Positions 27,608-41,437 of a stretch of DNA of 64,000 bases are shown in pieces. The notes beneath the pieces were generated by a model. It saw only the letters and a list, made by a program, of their open reading frames with translations. It made no database searches and was not told the origin of the DNA. The stretch comes from Polyodon spathula (lineage: Eukaryota > Chordata > Actinopteri > Acipenseriformes > Polyodontidae): assembly GCF_017654505.1 (NCBI RefSeq), contig NC_054539.1, positions 73,972,413 through 74,036,412 of the forward strand. The letters are read 5' to 3'. Made by a program: the position numbers and the translations under genes. Each line of letters starts with the position of its first letter. Positions within the stretch are counted from its first letter, which is position 1.

Positions 27608-28145
27608 TGTCACAGGATGGCTTGAGTGGCATGTGTGCTGACATCACAGACCAGGCAGTACACAGCAGAGAGAGGTACAGGGCTGAAACTGCATTTATTA
27701 AGAAAATGAAATAACACAAACAAAACACTTTCAGAAAACATAAAATAAACCCGCACGCAGGCCAAAGTAATCTCTGGCAGCAATCTCGTTCTCACAGTAT
27801 CTTTCCACAATCCTCTTAGCTCTCACCACCTTAATGACCCGAGGCAGTCTCTTTTATATCCTGTGTCTGGAGCCTTAATTACCCGTTGATCAAGCAATTA
27901 CCTTGTCTCCAGCTACATTCTCACATGATTATTTAAGAATGGGGAATAACCCCATCCTTGCCAAACAGCAACAGTAACGCCAGCTTTTCACCAGCCACAT
28001 AATAATAATAAAAGGTTATACATAATACAGATATTCTTTATAGTAAAACACAAACAGATCATACATACAAAATAATAATTAAAATAATAAAACAATACAG
28101 CGCAATTTTATATACATTTTATAGGGGACGGAGCTCCCCATCACA
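27608..28145 (-). mobile_element. Solo LTR a (Ty3/gypsy-type), GCATT target duplication
   Basis: 538 bp beginning TGTCACAGG and ending CCATCACA (TG...CA), flanked by GCATT at 27603-27607 and 28146-28150, a perfect 5-bp duplication. Read on the minus strand it has a TATAAAAG box (27849-27856), preceded by an imperfect inverted repeat (27862-27874 with 27905-27917), and an AATAAA poly-A signal near 27693. Insertion in the 3' region of the Penelope-like element dates it as younger. No internal coding region is left, as after LTR-LTR recombination. Confidence 0.85.
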
Positions 28146-28291
28146 GCATTACATAAATGTTAGATATATTTCGTGGACAGTTGTAACATAATTAAATACA
28201 TTTCTAAACAGTCCGCTAGTAACAGTCGAATCCCAATGTTCTATAATTTATTTTCAGCTCTTATGAAAGACAAGTACAGTTGCACATTATA

Positions 28292-29035
28292 TCATAGAAA
28301 ATATGGTAATCCTAGCTCTTCATTTAATCCCTCAGGTTGTACCTTATGGAGATAGAAGATCAATTTTGATTCACATTGTAATAGTTTTTGATTAAAATTA
28401 CCACATCTGTGAGCTTGAAATATTTTTTGTATGCCATGGAATTTAAGTTCTGAAACTGAATGTTTGGCAGCTACAAAATGTCTAGCTAGTGGTGAATGAG
28501 TATCTTTTCTGCTAATTGAACTTGTATGCTCATTAATGCGTAATCATAACTGCCTACTAGTTTTACAAACATATTGCAAATGGCGAGGACAAGAAATCAA
28601 ATAAATGACATGAGTTGAAGCACAGGTAATGACTTGTAAAATACTGTACTCTTTCTTCGTTGTATGGCTTATAAAATTCTTAGTTTTATCACAGGCGGCA
28701 CAATTACGACATAGAAAAAATCCAGTAGATTTGTCCAGCACACCTAGATCTCTTGAACATTTGAATTTAATAGAAGGAATCAGCCTGTTCAGATAATTAA
28801 CAAAGGCTTCCAATTCAATTTGGGTGCCAGTCCAAATTATAAAAATATCATCAATATAATGTTTCCACAATATAATCTGGTTAAAATGGTAGGTTTGTAG
28901 GTATATATAATGCTGTTCTAAGAATCCCATAAAGAGATTAGCATAATCAGGTGCAAACAAAACACCCATGCCTGTACTCTGTATCTCTAAGTAAAAATCT
29001 CTTTCATGTAGAAAATAATTTTTTGGGAAGGACAA
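28292..29035 (-). pseudogene. Penelope-like RT / GIY-YIG endonuclease (broken)
   Basis: From 29035 downward: a reverse transcriptase segment with APDYANLFMGFLE (residues 28-40 of the open frame) and YIDDIF (60-65; catalytic Asp pair intact), then LNRLIPSIKF. The RT thumb region is deleted. The frame then enters the Cys-containing linker (CRNCAAC) and the GIY-YIG domain (VIYLISCP...LQYVCKT, where the usual Gly of the YIG triad is Cys). An in-frame TGA at 28544-28546 follows RQL. The same frame continues to a TGA at 28292, with ARHFVAAKHSVSELKFHGIQ and QPEGLNEE marking the normal C-terminus. RT copies element RNA at the nick made by the endonuclease; this copy cannot do so. Confidence 0.88.
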
Positions 29036-29040
29036 TCTGC

Positions 29041-29814
29041 GTCATGTTGAGAAAGAAATCTGTAGAAGGAGTCTGTACATCAGCTCAGAAAATAGAGATT
29101 ATTTTATTATTCATTACACTTCTTACCAGTATCCTGTTTGCCATTAGGCACGGAATTGATCTTTGTGAGGAGCAGTTCCTGTCTTAGTCACAATACTTCA
29201 GCCTGCACTGCCTGTGCCTTTGCTCTCAATTTTCATCCTTAGTGCACAGACAACTAGCGAGGTATTCTGTATACTCTCTCCCACTTTTACTGGAGGTGTG
29301 GGGGGTGGGGGTGGGGTTCTGCCAACTATGATTAAAGCTAATGCCAGCTTTGATATTTTGGAGGTACCAACTTTCTGGTGATTTTTTAAATTATTATTTT
29401 TTTTTTTTTTAGCTAAAGAAAAAACAAACAGATTTTTTAAAAACGTATTTATTTATTTATGTTTCAAATTATGAAAATGTTAGTGGTACCGTAGTTGTAG
29501 CTCTACCTTCAGATACTGTCAATTTAGCTTTTTTTAGGATGTTGCAAATACAAATGGTGGTTTGTGAACAATTACATACCAGACTAAATTACTCAAAATC
29601 TTAAATGAAAATACAAATAAAGCAAATTATTTATCATTGAGGCATCATCTAAATATGAAATTTAATATGTTTTGCCTTCTAAAAAAAGGTTTTCTGAAGT
29701 TTCATCACAGCCATTAATATTATATCATTCACATCATTATTGCATCATGCATCGTCATGTTAAGTACATTGTAATGTGCATAAGAGTGAAAATCCCCTTT
29801 CACACTTAACTAGG
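29041..29814. other. No gene seen
   Basis: AT-rich DNA with a poly-T run at about 29394-29411. Nothing recognised. Confidence 0.5.
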
Positions 29815-30104
29815 TATTGCATCAGCACAGTCTGGTCTGGTCATTTACACTCAGAACGAGATACATTACCTTTTTCTTAGGAACCACACAGGTCTCTCCA
29901 CAATGACAGCCTCTTGCATCACAACTGTCCTGTTTAAATACCTGCCTGCTACTTACAGGCAGGTGATGTTAATTAATTAAATACAATAATTACACTGTGG
30001 CCGTGCAAACACAGCCACAGACACATTTATCTGGCAGGGACAGAAATTAACTCTATCTCTGCCAACCCCCAACACATTTCTTTCAGGCAGGGACTTGCCC
30101 TGCC

Positions 30105-30106
<2 letters not shown>
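29815..30106 (-). mobile_element. Probable partial LTR e
   Basis: Ends CTTGCCCTGCCACA, which inverted is TGTGGCAGGGCAAG, like the start of LTR b. A 9-base perfect inverted repeat (ACCTGCCTG at 29940-29948, CAGGCAGGT at 29956-29964) lies beside a TATTTAAA motif on the minus strand, followed by an AATTAATTAA run. A second inverted repeat CTGTGGC/GCCACAG surrounds 29996-30019. The other end and a target duplication were not found, so it may be truncated. Confidence 0.45.

Positions 30107-30186
<80 letters not shown>
30107..30186. repeat. (AT)n microsatellite
   Basis: Forty AT dinucleotides without interruption. Confidence 0.98.
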
Positions 30187-30189
<3 letters not shown>

Positions 30190-30279
30190 GAAAGATATAA
30201 ATTCGATTCAGCTTTATAATAAAACAATTAATAACATGCATACAATAAAAAAAATGACATGCAAAAACTAAATGTCATA

Positions 30280-31648
30280 CTTTGACAAAAGTATTTGGGC
30301 ATCTTTACATTAGTATTTTGTCTGCCCACCCTTTTCTTCCTTTACAGCTTGCAGTCTTTTTGTATTTTGAAACCAGTTCCTGGCATTTTTCTAGAGATAT
30401 TTTTGCCCATTCTTCAACACATACAGCTTTGAGTTCTGCAATCGACTTTGGTTTCCTTTTTCCAACAGCAGCCTTCAAGTCAATCCACAACACATCGATG
30501 GGATTCAAGTCTGGGAACTGAGATGGCCAATCTATAACTGAAATCTTCCTTTTTTCATAAATTCCTTTGTAGACTTCGCAGAATTCTTAGGCCATTATCC
30601 TGCTGGAATATAAACTTTTGTCCAATAAGCCTTCTATTCTAGCACTGGGTAACAAATAAGAGTGAAAAATGTCTTGATATTTTGCAGCATTCATTGATCC
30701 TTCTAAAATACAAAGGTCACCAGTACCTGAGGAAGAAAAACAAGCCCATACCGTCACACAACCTCCAACATGTTTAACATTGGGTATGATAAACTCTTCT
30801 TTAAGTTCTCCTCCCCTCCTCCAAACATATTGTTGTTTTCTTGGTGAAAAGGTTATATTTTGGATTCATCTGACCATAAAATTTGGTTGACAAAATTATC
30901 AGGTTCCTTCAAATACGGTATTCAATGGAAAACTCCAATCACTTTCTGTTTGTTTTTAACAAAGGTTTGCTTCTTGGTTTTTGTCCATGGACATTGATTT
31001 TGTTAAGGTATCGTTGAATTGTTCACTTGTTAATTTCTTTACGATCTTCTCTCAACTCTTTTGCAGCAATCAGAGGATTTTGCCGGGCTGCTGGAATGAT
31101 TCTTCCAGATTTTGCAGAAACCTTTCTTGGTCTTCCACACCTGCAGCTAGTTGCAGAAGTTCCTGTTCTCCTGTGTTTGTCAATAATAGCCCACAAAGTG
31201 GTTTCTGCTATTATTATGGTAATTAATCCTTTTTCATTTAATTGTATCACTGCCATTCTGAGATCGTTACTGTACTCTTTAGTTTTAGCCATTTTTATTA
31301 TTTTTTTAAATCACCAATTTATTTTTCAGCACTTGATAATGATGTATTTATTTATTTTACAATTATCATCAGGTGTTGTTTTTCAATCAAAATAATAGTC
31401 AATAATTAGTAGCTAATGGGTTTTATACAGAAATATGTTGATTGCCCAAATATGTTGTCAGTGTGAAATTAGTTTTTGCATGTTGTTTTTTATTTTATGC
31501 ATGTTATGTAATAATTTTCTGTTTTATTATAAAGTTGAATCTCTGCTTTAATTTATATATTTCAATAGAACAATTAGAAATTATAGAAATCATTTTCTTT
31601 GTGGTTTTCATCATTTTTTTAACTGCCCAAATATTATTGTCTGCGACA
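30280..31648 (-). mobile_element. Tc1/mariner-like transposon D
   Basis: Left end CTTTGACAAAAGTATTTGGGCA follows TA (30278-30279). The inverted right end (GACAATAATATTTGGGCAG) is followed by TA at 31649-31650. A minus-strand transposase remnant lies between. Length 1369 bp. The right TA is shared with the next element, E. The ends differ from those of the other Tc1-like elements here, so this is a separate family. Confidence 0.8.
30300..31292 (-). pseudogene. Tc1/mariner-like transposase of element D (broken)
   Basis: Starts at 31292 with MAKTKEYSNDLRMAVIQLNE, then ETTLWAIIDKHRRTGT, a CGRPRKVS basic motif and NPLIAAKELRED (paired-like DNA-binding region). Further down, FQQDNG holds the second catalytic Asp near 30608. 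DLNPIDVLWIDLK near 30508 holds the third position, here Asp (GAT) instead of the Glu usual in Tc1-like DD34E enzymes. VCVEEWAKISLEKCQELV forms the C-terminal helix region. The spacing needs one indel to become 34 residues. Several stops and shifts make it inactive. Confidence 0.78.
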
Positions 31649-31650
31649 TA

Positions 31651-35797
<4,147 letters not shown>

Positions 35798-36158
35798 TGT
35801 GACAGGGCATTGTCACCGCCCGGATGTTATCGTCAGGAATAGAGACTCTGCAGTAAAGCCGCAGTAAAGCGCTAACGCGCATGGTTATTTACAACAAGAA
35901 CAAAATAAAAGATCTAGAAAACACTCCTGGAAACGTAAGCAAACAGACGGGAGGCAGTACGGAACATGGAAAAACCTCCACCTCTCACCAACATCAACTC
36001 TAATCATTCCTCCCTCTACCATCAGGGATCATCCTACTTACACCTGTGGCTGGAGCCTTAGTTAATCATTTATTCAATTCACAGCTCCAGCCACATTCCC
36101 ACATGTTTTTACAGGGAGACATTTAACCCCTTCTCAGTGCAGCGGCAGGACTGCCACA
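35798..36158 (-). mobile_element. Solo LTR b (Ty3/gypsy-type), 5-bp target duplication
   Basis: 361 bp beginning TGTGACAGGGCATTG and ending GACTGCCACA, flanked by GGCCA (35793-35797) and GGTCA (36159-36163), a 5-bp duplication with one change. A perfect 12-base inverted repeat (TGTGGCTGGAGC at 36045-36056, GCTCCAGCCACA at 36084-36095) encloses an AT-rich loop. In LTR orientation (minus strand) GTGTAAGTAGG follows, a poor TATA position. No internal coding region. Confidence 0.83.
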
Positions 36159-36261
36159 GGTCATTAATACACATCCTTGATTTTCATGACTTCCACATTG
36201 AAAACTATCCCAAAGAAGGCTTCCCTCATTCATCACACCTGTCACTTGTGACATGTCATTT

Positions 36262-36391
36262 TAGCCGGATATCAGAGGGATATGCCCTCTCATGTTTATA
36301 CATCTATTTATTCATTGAAAATGACATTGTAGCTGGATTCCATCAGAGGGATATGCTCTGTCAAGTCTGTACATCTATTTATTCATTGAAA
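36262..36391. repeat. Two-copy tandem duplication, about 68 bp
   Basis: CATCTATTTATTCATTGAAAA ends both copies, and GAGGGATATGC starts each core; the copies differ by several point changes and small gaps. Confidence 0.75.
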
Positions 36392-36754
36392 ATTGTATTT
36401 TTTTTTTTAAAAATGTACATTTTATTATTTAAAAAACGAAATCACATGAAACAAAATATGACCAAAAGCTTAGCTTGTTTGACTTATCTTGGAACTTGCA
36501 GTATTGGTAATGAATTTGACAAGTTGATAAAGGGGATAATGAAACACCCCTGTTGGATCACACCAACAGGACTAATTCAGGGTTAAAGGGTGGCCTTGCA
36601 GAGATTCATAACATAGATCCAAATGTGTTGTCATTAGCATAACATCATAAAATCAAGGCCAGCAGTATATAGTACACAGTAAGGGTCATAAAATGCATCA
36701 AGAGTAATTTTTCTTAGGGTAACTACAGGCAGATATTTATTCTTGTTGTTTGAA

Positions 36755-37590
36755 GGTTTTTTTTTTACAGTTAAACTCATATAAGACAGACGTTTTGATT
36801 TTGGGTTCTCAGCAACAACTGGAATTTGCCAATTCTATTAAAACAAAGTTGAGTAATTTAACTTCAAACCAAAAAGCAGAGGCCAGAAATTTGGGGTTCA
36901 TATTTTATTCTGATTTTTGTTTTGAGGCTATATCCGTAATGTCACCGGTGTCTTTTATCATCTACAAAATATTGCTGAGATTAGGTCTTGACTGATTGCC
37001 CGTTTCTGAGAAGTCAATTCATGCTTTTGTCTCATCTAGACTGGATTACTGCAATGCTCTTTTTGCTGGGTTATCAGACCATGCCTTTTCATAGTTACAG
37101 CTTGTTCAAAATGCAGAGGCGTGGGTGCTTAGTAAAAAAAATGAAAAGTGATCACAACACCTGTGCTGGCTTCTCTACACCAGTTTCCAGTACGATTTAG
37201 AGTAGATAATAAGATCCTATTTCTGACTTTCAATTCACTTCATGGCCTGGCACCTAATTATCTAAAAGAGCTTTTGTCCCTATATGTACCCAGACGTGCT
37301 TTAAGGTCGGCTGATTCTGGTCTTCTGTCCCTCTGAAAGATTAAGACAGAAAGGAAAGGACAAAGAGCTTCCAGTTACAATGCTCCCAGATTATGGAACT
37401 GGCCACCATCTGAAATTAGAGATGCAGAGTCACTTAATATTTTTATATTGAGATTAAAAACTCACTTTTTTAGAAAAGTGAGTTTTATACAAAATGTTAA
37501 AAGTTCTTTTTGGTTTTTATTGATTTGTAAAGCGCATTGAGATATTGTTATATGATAGACTCTATATAAATAAATACAGTTACTTCCTAA
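36755..37590 (+). mobile_element. L2-type LINE, ORF2 3' end and tail
   Basis: Plus-strand pieces in three frames match the C-terminal part of fish L2-like ORF2: LNSYKTDVLILGSQQQLEF and AEARNLGFIFYSDF (36750-36995), LDWITAMLF, then LASLHQFPVRFRVDNKILFL and LHGLAPNYLKELLSLYVPRR (37148-37336), RSADSGLLS, and NFW..PSEIR-like codons. After LKTHFF-like codons (about 37455) comes a short 3' UTR with TGTAAAGCGCATTGAGAT and a terminal AAATAAATAC. It is 5'-truncated and frameshifted. It is more extensive than the copy at 8130 but covers the same region. Confidence 0.82.
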
Positions 37591-38124
37591 AGAACAACAT
37601 AAAGCAAACCTACATTAAACCCATCATTGACTGTACATTATTTTAAAGATCTGTGAAACTTGTGAGCTTATATTTTAGATTAATAGCCTTTGGCCCAAGC
37701 AAAAGAATACAATAGGTTAATATGTATTTAGAAAAAGGAAGCATGCTAAATTATGCAGTAGCCTATATATTTTTTACATGAGCATATTCACTAAAACCTT
37801 TATTGGGTTTTGTTTTGTTATTGCGATGAAACTGTGCTTTAGGCAATATCTGGGCAGTACCAGCTGGGTGTGATAACGAGTCTGTGTAAATCTTATTTCC
37901 ATAGATGGTACATTGTCTCTTAGCAACAACACTGGCATGGTTATTATGGCTTGAAGATGAATGCTGCTCAAAGGTCTTTAGTAATGATATTGTATATGGT
38001 TTCAATAAATGCAGTCCTGGGAGATGTCTCCTCTGCCTGGGTTTATTCTCTGAGAGCACAGCTGTCTATCGGTGACTCTTGAGTCGTACATGGCTCATTG
38101 AGATCCACAGTGTGGCTCTTTATA
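37591..38124. other. No gene seen
   Basis: Non-coding DNA; it ends at the TA (38123-38124) bordering the next element. Confidence 0.5.
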
Positions 38125-39767
38125 CAGTGGCTTGCGAAAGTATTGACCCCCCCTTGGCATTTTTCCTATTTTGTTGCCTTACAACTTGGAATTAAAATGG
38201 ATTTTTATTTGGATTTCATGTAATGGACATACACAAAATAGTCCAAATTGGTGAAGTGAAATGAAAAAAATAACTTGTTTAAAAAAATTCTAAAAAATAA
38301 ATAACGGAAAAGTGGTGTGTGCATATGTATTCACCCCCTTTGCTATTAAGCCTCTAAATAAGATCTGGTGCAACCAGTTACCTTCAGAAGTCACATAATT
38401 AGTAAAATAAAGTCCACCTGTGTGCAATGTAAGTGTCACATGATCTCAGTATATATACACCTGTTTTGAAAGGCCCCAGAGTCTGCAACACCACTAAGCA
38501 AGGGGCACCACCAAGCAAGCGGCACCATGAAGACCAAGGAGCTCTCCAAACAGGTCAGGGACAAAGTTATGGAGAAGGACAGATCAGGGTTGGTTTATAA
38601 AAAAATATCCGAAACTTTGAACATCCCACGGAGCACCATTAAAGCCATTATTAAAAAATGGAAAGAATATGGCACCACAGCAAACCTGGAAAGAGAGGGC
38701 CGCCCACCAAAACTCACTGACCTGGCAAGGAGGGCATTAATCAGAGAGGCAACAAAGAAACCAAAGATAACCCTGAAGGAGTTGCAAAGCTCCACAGCGG
38801 AGATTGGAGTATCTGTCCATAGGACCACTTTAAGCTGTACACTCCACAGAGCTGGGCTTTACGGAAGAGTGGCCAGAAAAAAGCCATTGCTTAAAGAAAA
38901 AAATAAGCAAACACGTTTGGTGTTCGCCAAAAGGCATGTGGGAGACTCCCCAAACATATGGAAGAAGGTACTCTGGTCAGATGAGACTAAAATTGAGCTT
39001 TTTGGCCATCAAGGAAAACGTTATGTCTGGCGCAAACCCAACACCTCTCATCACCCTGAGAACACCATCCCCACAGTGAAGCATGGTGGTGGTGGCAGCA
39101 TCATGCTGTGGGGATGTTTTTCATCGGCAGGGACTGGGAAACTGGTCAGAATTGAAGGAATGATGGATGATGCTAAATCCAGGGAAATTCTTGAGGGAAA
39201 CCTGTTTCAGTCTTCCAGAGATTTGAGACTGGGATGGAGGTTCACCTTCCAGCAGGACAATGACCCTAAGCATACTGCTAAAGCAACACTCGAGTGATTT
39301 AAGAGGAAACATTTAAATGTCTTGGAATGGCCTAGTCAAAGCCCAGACCTCAATCCAATTGAGAATCTGTGGTATGACTTAAAGATTGCTGTACACCAGC
39401 GGAACCCATCCAACTGAAGGAGCAGGAGCAGTTTTGCCTTGAAGAATGGGCAAAAATCCCAGTGGCTAGATGTGCCAAGCTTATAGTTACATACCCCAAG
39501 AGACTTGCAGCTGTAATTGCTGCAAAAGGTGGCTCTACAAAGTATTGACTTTGGGGGGGGTGAATACTTATGCATGCTCAAGTTTTCTGTTTTTTTGTCT
39601 TATTTCTTGTTTGTTTCACAATAAAAAATATTTTGCATCTTCAAAGTGGTAGGCATGTTGTGTAAATCAAATGATACAAACCCCCAAAAAATCTATTTTA
39701 ATTCCAGGTTGTAAGGCAACAAAATAGGAAAAATGCCAAGGGGGGTCAATACTTTCGCAAGCCACTG
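38125..39767 (+). mobile_element. Tc1-like transposon, best preserved copy
   Basis: 1643 bp flanked by TA (38123-38124 and 39768-39769). The first 28 bases, CAGTGGCTTGCGAAAGTATT followed by GACCCCCC, are exactly inverted at the right end; similarity continues for about 80 bases. Inner motif copies lie at about 38320-38340 (GTATTCACCCCC) and 39552-39575 (inverted), giving the IR/DR plan of Tc1-like elements. The element carries one long transposase frame with two visible lesions. Near-identical ends suggest the most recent Tc1-like insertion in this window. Confidence 0.95.
38527..39548 (+). pseudogene. Tc1-like DD34E transposase, two visible lesions
   Basis: Starts ATG at 38527 ([20 protein letters not shown]). 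Residues 1-110 form the paired-like helix-turn-helix region with a GRPPKL basic motif at 58-63. Catalytic residues are Asp152 (WSDETK) and Asp244 (DNDPKH). A TGA interrupts at 39295-39297 just after the second motif, where the family has Trp. Beyond it the frame continues with the PDLNPIEN motif (third acidic residue) until a 1-base deletion near 39414. A shifted frame then runs to the end (EEWAKIPVARCAKL, then AAVIAAKGG and a stop near 39548). The normal length is about 340 residues. The enzyme would excise and reinsert the element at TA sites. The upstream sequence is a short leader inside the left repeat. Inactive as it stands. Confidence 0.92.
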
Positions 39768-39769
39768 TA

Positions 39770-40269
39770 TTTATAAGTGAAGTATCCCATTCAAGGCGGT
39801 AATGGGTTTGAAAAGACAACAAGGGAAAGAAATCAATAGTCTTTGGTAGAAGTAGGTGCTGTCAAGCTTCAATGAAATTGATGTGTTCAAACATGCATCA
39901 TTTTTATTGAACACAAAAATACCTTAACATTTTCATGCACAACCTCATATGGGGACATGGAAGACACAAATTTATTTTTATCTCATATGAGGATGCAATT
40001 TTCCTACCTTTAAAGCAATGTGGAAAAAAGAAATGTATTAAAAATATATATATAAAAATATAGAAACTACTTTTTCTCAACTATTTTCAATATTTAGTGC
40101 ATGAAAAAGTTAATTTTCATTTCTTTGCTTTTTAGTTTTTGTAAACTTTTTGGGGGGGTTGGACAATGTGGGGTTGTAAGGACAGATCTTTAAAAAGTAT
40201 ATTGCCTAATGTGGTGGTGAGACTATTAAATAACAAGTAGAATGTATTGCCAAAAGTGTGGGATGCAAG
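39770..40269. other. No gene seen
   Basis: AT-rich DNA without recognised features. Confidence 0.5.
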
Positions 40270-40660
40270 TCAACAGAAACTGTGCTAGGACTAGGACTAC
40301 AATGATCTAGTTAGACCCCACCTGTGATACAGTTGTCCAGTTCTGGTCATGTCACTACAAACATACTGTATTTCACTTGAGAAGTTAAAGAGAAGGGCAT
40401 CTAGGCAGACCTCAGGAATAAATGGCATGAGCTATGAAGACAAGTTTAAATAATGTATTCTGCCTAAAAAAAAAAAAGAAATGTAATTGAAGTTTATAAA
40501 ATCCTAAGTAGCATAGATAGCACAAATCACTTCTTTGAACACAGAGAGTAGTACAAGCGGACATAAATAAAAGCTAAATAAATGTAAGATGAGAACAGGA
40601 AGTGGGAAACACTTCTTTACACACAAAAACTATGCATGAAAAGCACTACCAGGTAAAGTA
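40270..40660 (+). mobile_element. Decayed LINE 3' end (CR1/Rex-like), weak
   Basis: Broken plus-strand codons resemble the end of non-LTR ORF2 proteins: LKFIKS (for LIEVYKI) at about 40480, SLNTESS...SGHK at 40530-40565, then GKHFFTHK at about 40600 and ALPGKVV at about 40645, in the normal order (RTRGH, RKHFFTQR, W..LP..VV). There are many stops. The class call is tentative. Confidence 0.42.
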
Positions 40661-40664
40661 GTTG

Positions 40665-40832
40665 GGTAACACTGTATATTAAGGTGCTGCTTATTAATAT
40701 TTTAAAATTGTTTTATAAATATATAATATATGTTTAATAACTATGTAATATAATGTTAATAAAGCAATTATTAAGCACCTATGATATAGTTATAAAACAT
40801 TAATAAGCAGCACCCTAATTTAAAGTGTTACC
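40665..40832. mobile_element. hAT-type MITE, 168 bp
   Basis: Terminal inverted repeats GGTAACACTGTATATTAAGG and, inverted, GGTAACACTTTAAATTAGGG, both followed by TGCTGCTTATTAAT. Flanks are AGTAGTTG (40657-40664) and AGTAATTG (40833-40840), an 8-bp target duplication with one change. Eight-base duplications and short AT-rich non-coding bodies are typical of hAT MITEs. Confidence 0.8.
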
Positions 40833-40927
40833 AGTAATTGGATCCAAAACACTTGGAGCAATACAACAAATAATTAGACCCCTTTATTAGAGGCCCATGG
40901 TGTGCTATGAAGAAATTGACTAGCATT

Positions 40928-41265
40928 GATGGGCTGATCAGCCTCTTCTCAATCACAGCCTTGATGGGCTGATCAGCTTCTTCTCAATCACAGCCTTGAT
41001 GGGCTGATCAGCTTCTTCTCAATCACAGCCTCAATGGGCTGATCAGCTTCTTCTCAATCACAGCCTCGATGGGCTGATCAGCTTCTTCTCAATCACAGCC
41101 TCGATGGGCTGATCAGCTTCTTCTCAATCACAGCCTCGATGGGCTGATCAGCTTCTTCTCAATCACAGCCTCGATGGGCTGATCAGCTTCTTCTCAATCA
41201 CAGCCTCGATGGGCTGATCAGCCTCTTCTCAATCACAGCCTCGATGGGCTGATCATTCTCCTCTA
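40928..41265. repeat. 35-bp minisatellite (about 10 copies)
   Basis: Unit GATGGGCTGATCAGCTTCTT plus CTCAATCACAGCCTC. The copies are nearly identical; variants are TTGAT/TCAAT/TCGAT and CCTC/CTTC. Confidence 0.95.
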
Positions 41266-41320
41266 TCACAGTTTTGTCTGATGTTCTTATGCTTGTGATA
41301 GATAGAGAAGTAGAAGGCAA

Positions 41321-41437
41321 AGTGCTAACAGTTACAGACTGTCTCCCTGTAACAGCATATATATTAAAAGCTCCACAAAGGGCTAACAGCTACAGACTGT
41401 TACCCTATAACAGCATAGATAGTAATAACTCCGCAGA
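41321..41437. repeat. Two-copy tandem duplication, about 63 bp
   Basis: GGGCTAACAGCTACAGACTG with CCCTATAACAGCATAGATA repeats the preceding GTGCTAACAGTTACAGACTG with CCCTGTAACAGCATATATA. Confidence 0.8.

Larger units (their letters stand above)
27060..29040 (-). mobile_element. Penelope-like element, 5'-truncated, interrupted by a solo LTR
   Basis: Minus-strand coding remnant (28292-29035) with Penelope-type reverse transcriptase and GIY-YIG motifs, followed 3' (lower coordinates) by non-coding DNA. That DNA contains, at about 27105-27140, AACGTTTCGGTCA facing TGACCATCTTCAGTAC, the AACGTTTCGG...CTTCAGT signature often found at the ends of fish and amphibian Penelope-like elements. A solo LTR (27608-28145) with a GCATT duplication sits in its 3' region. 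Penelope-like elements are retroelements distinct from LTR and LINE elements. The 27060 limit is approximate. Confidence 0.85.
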
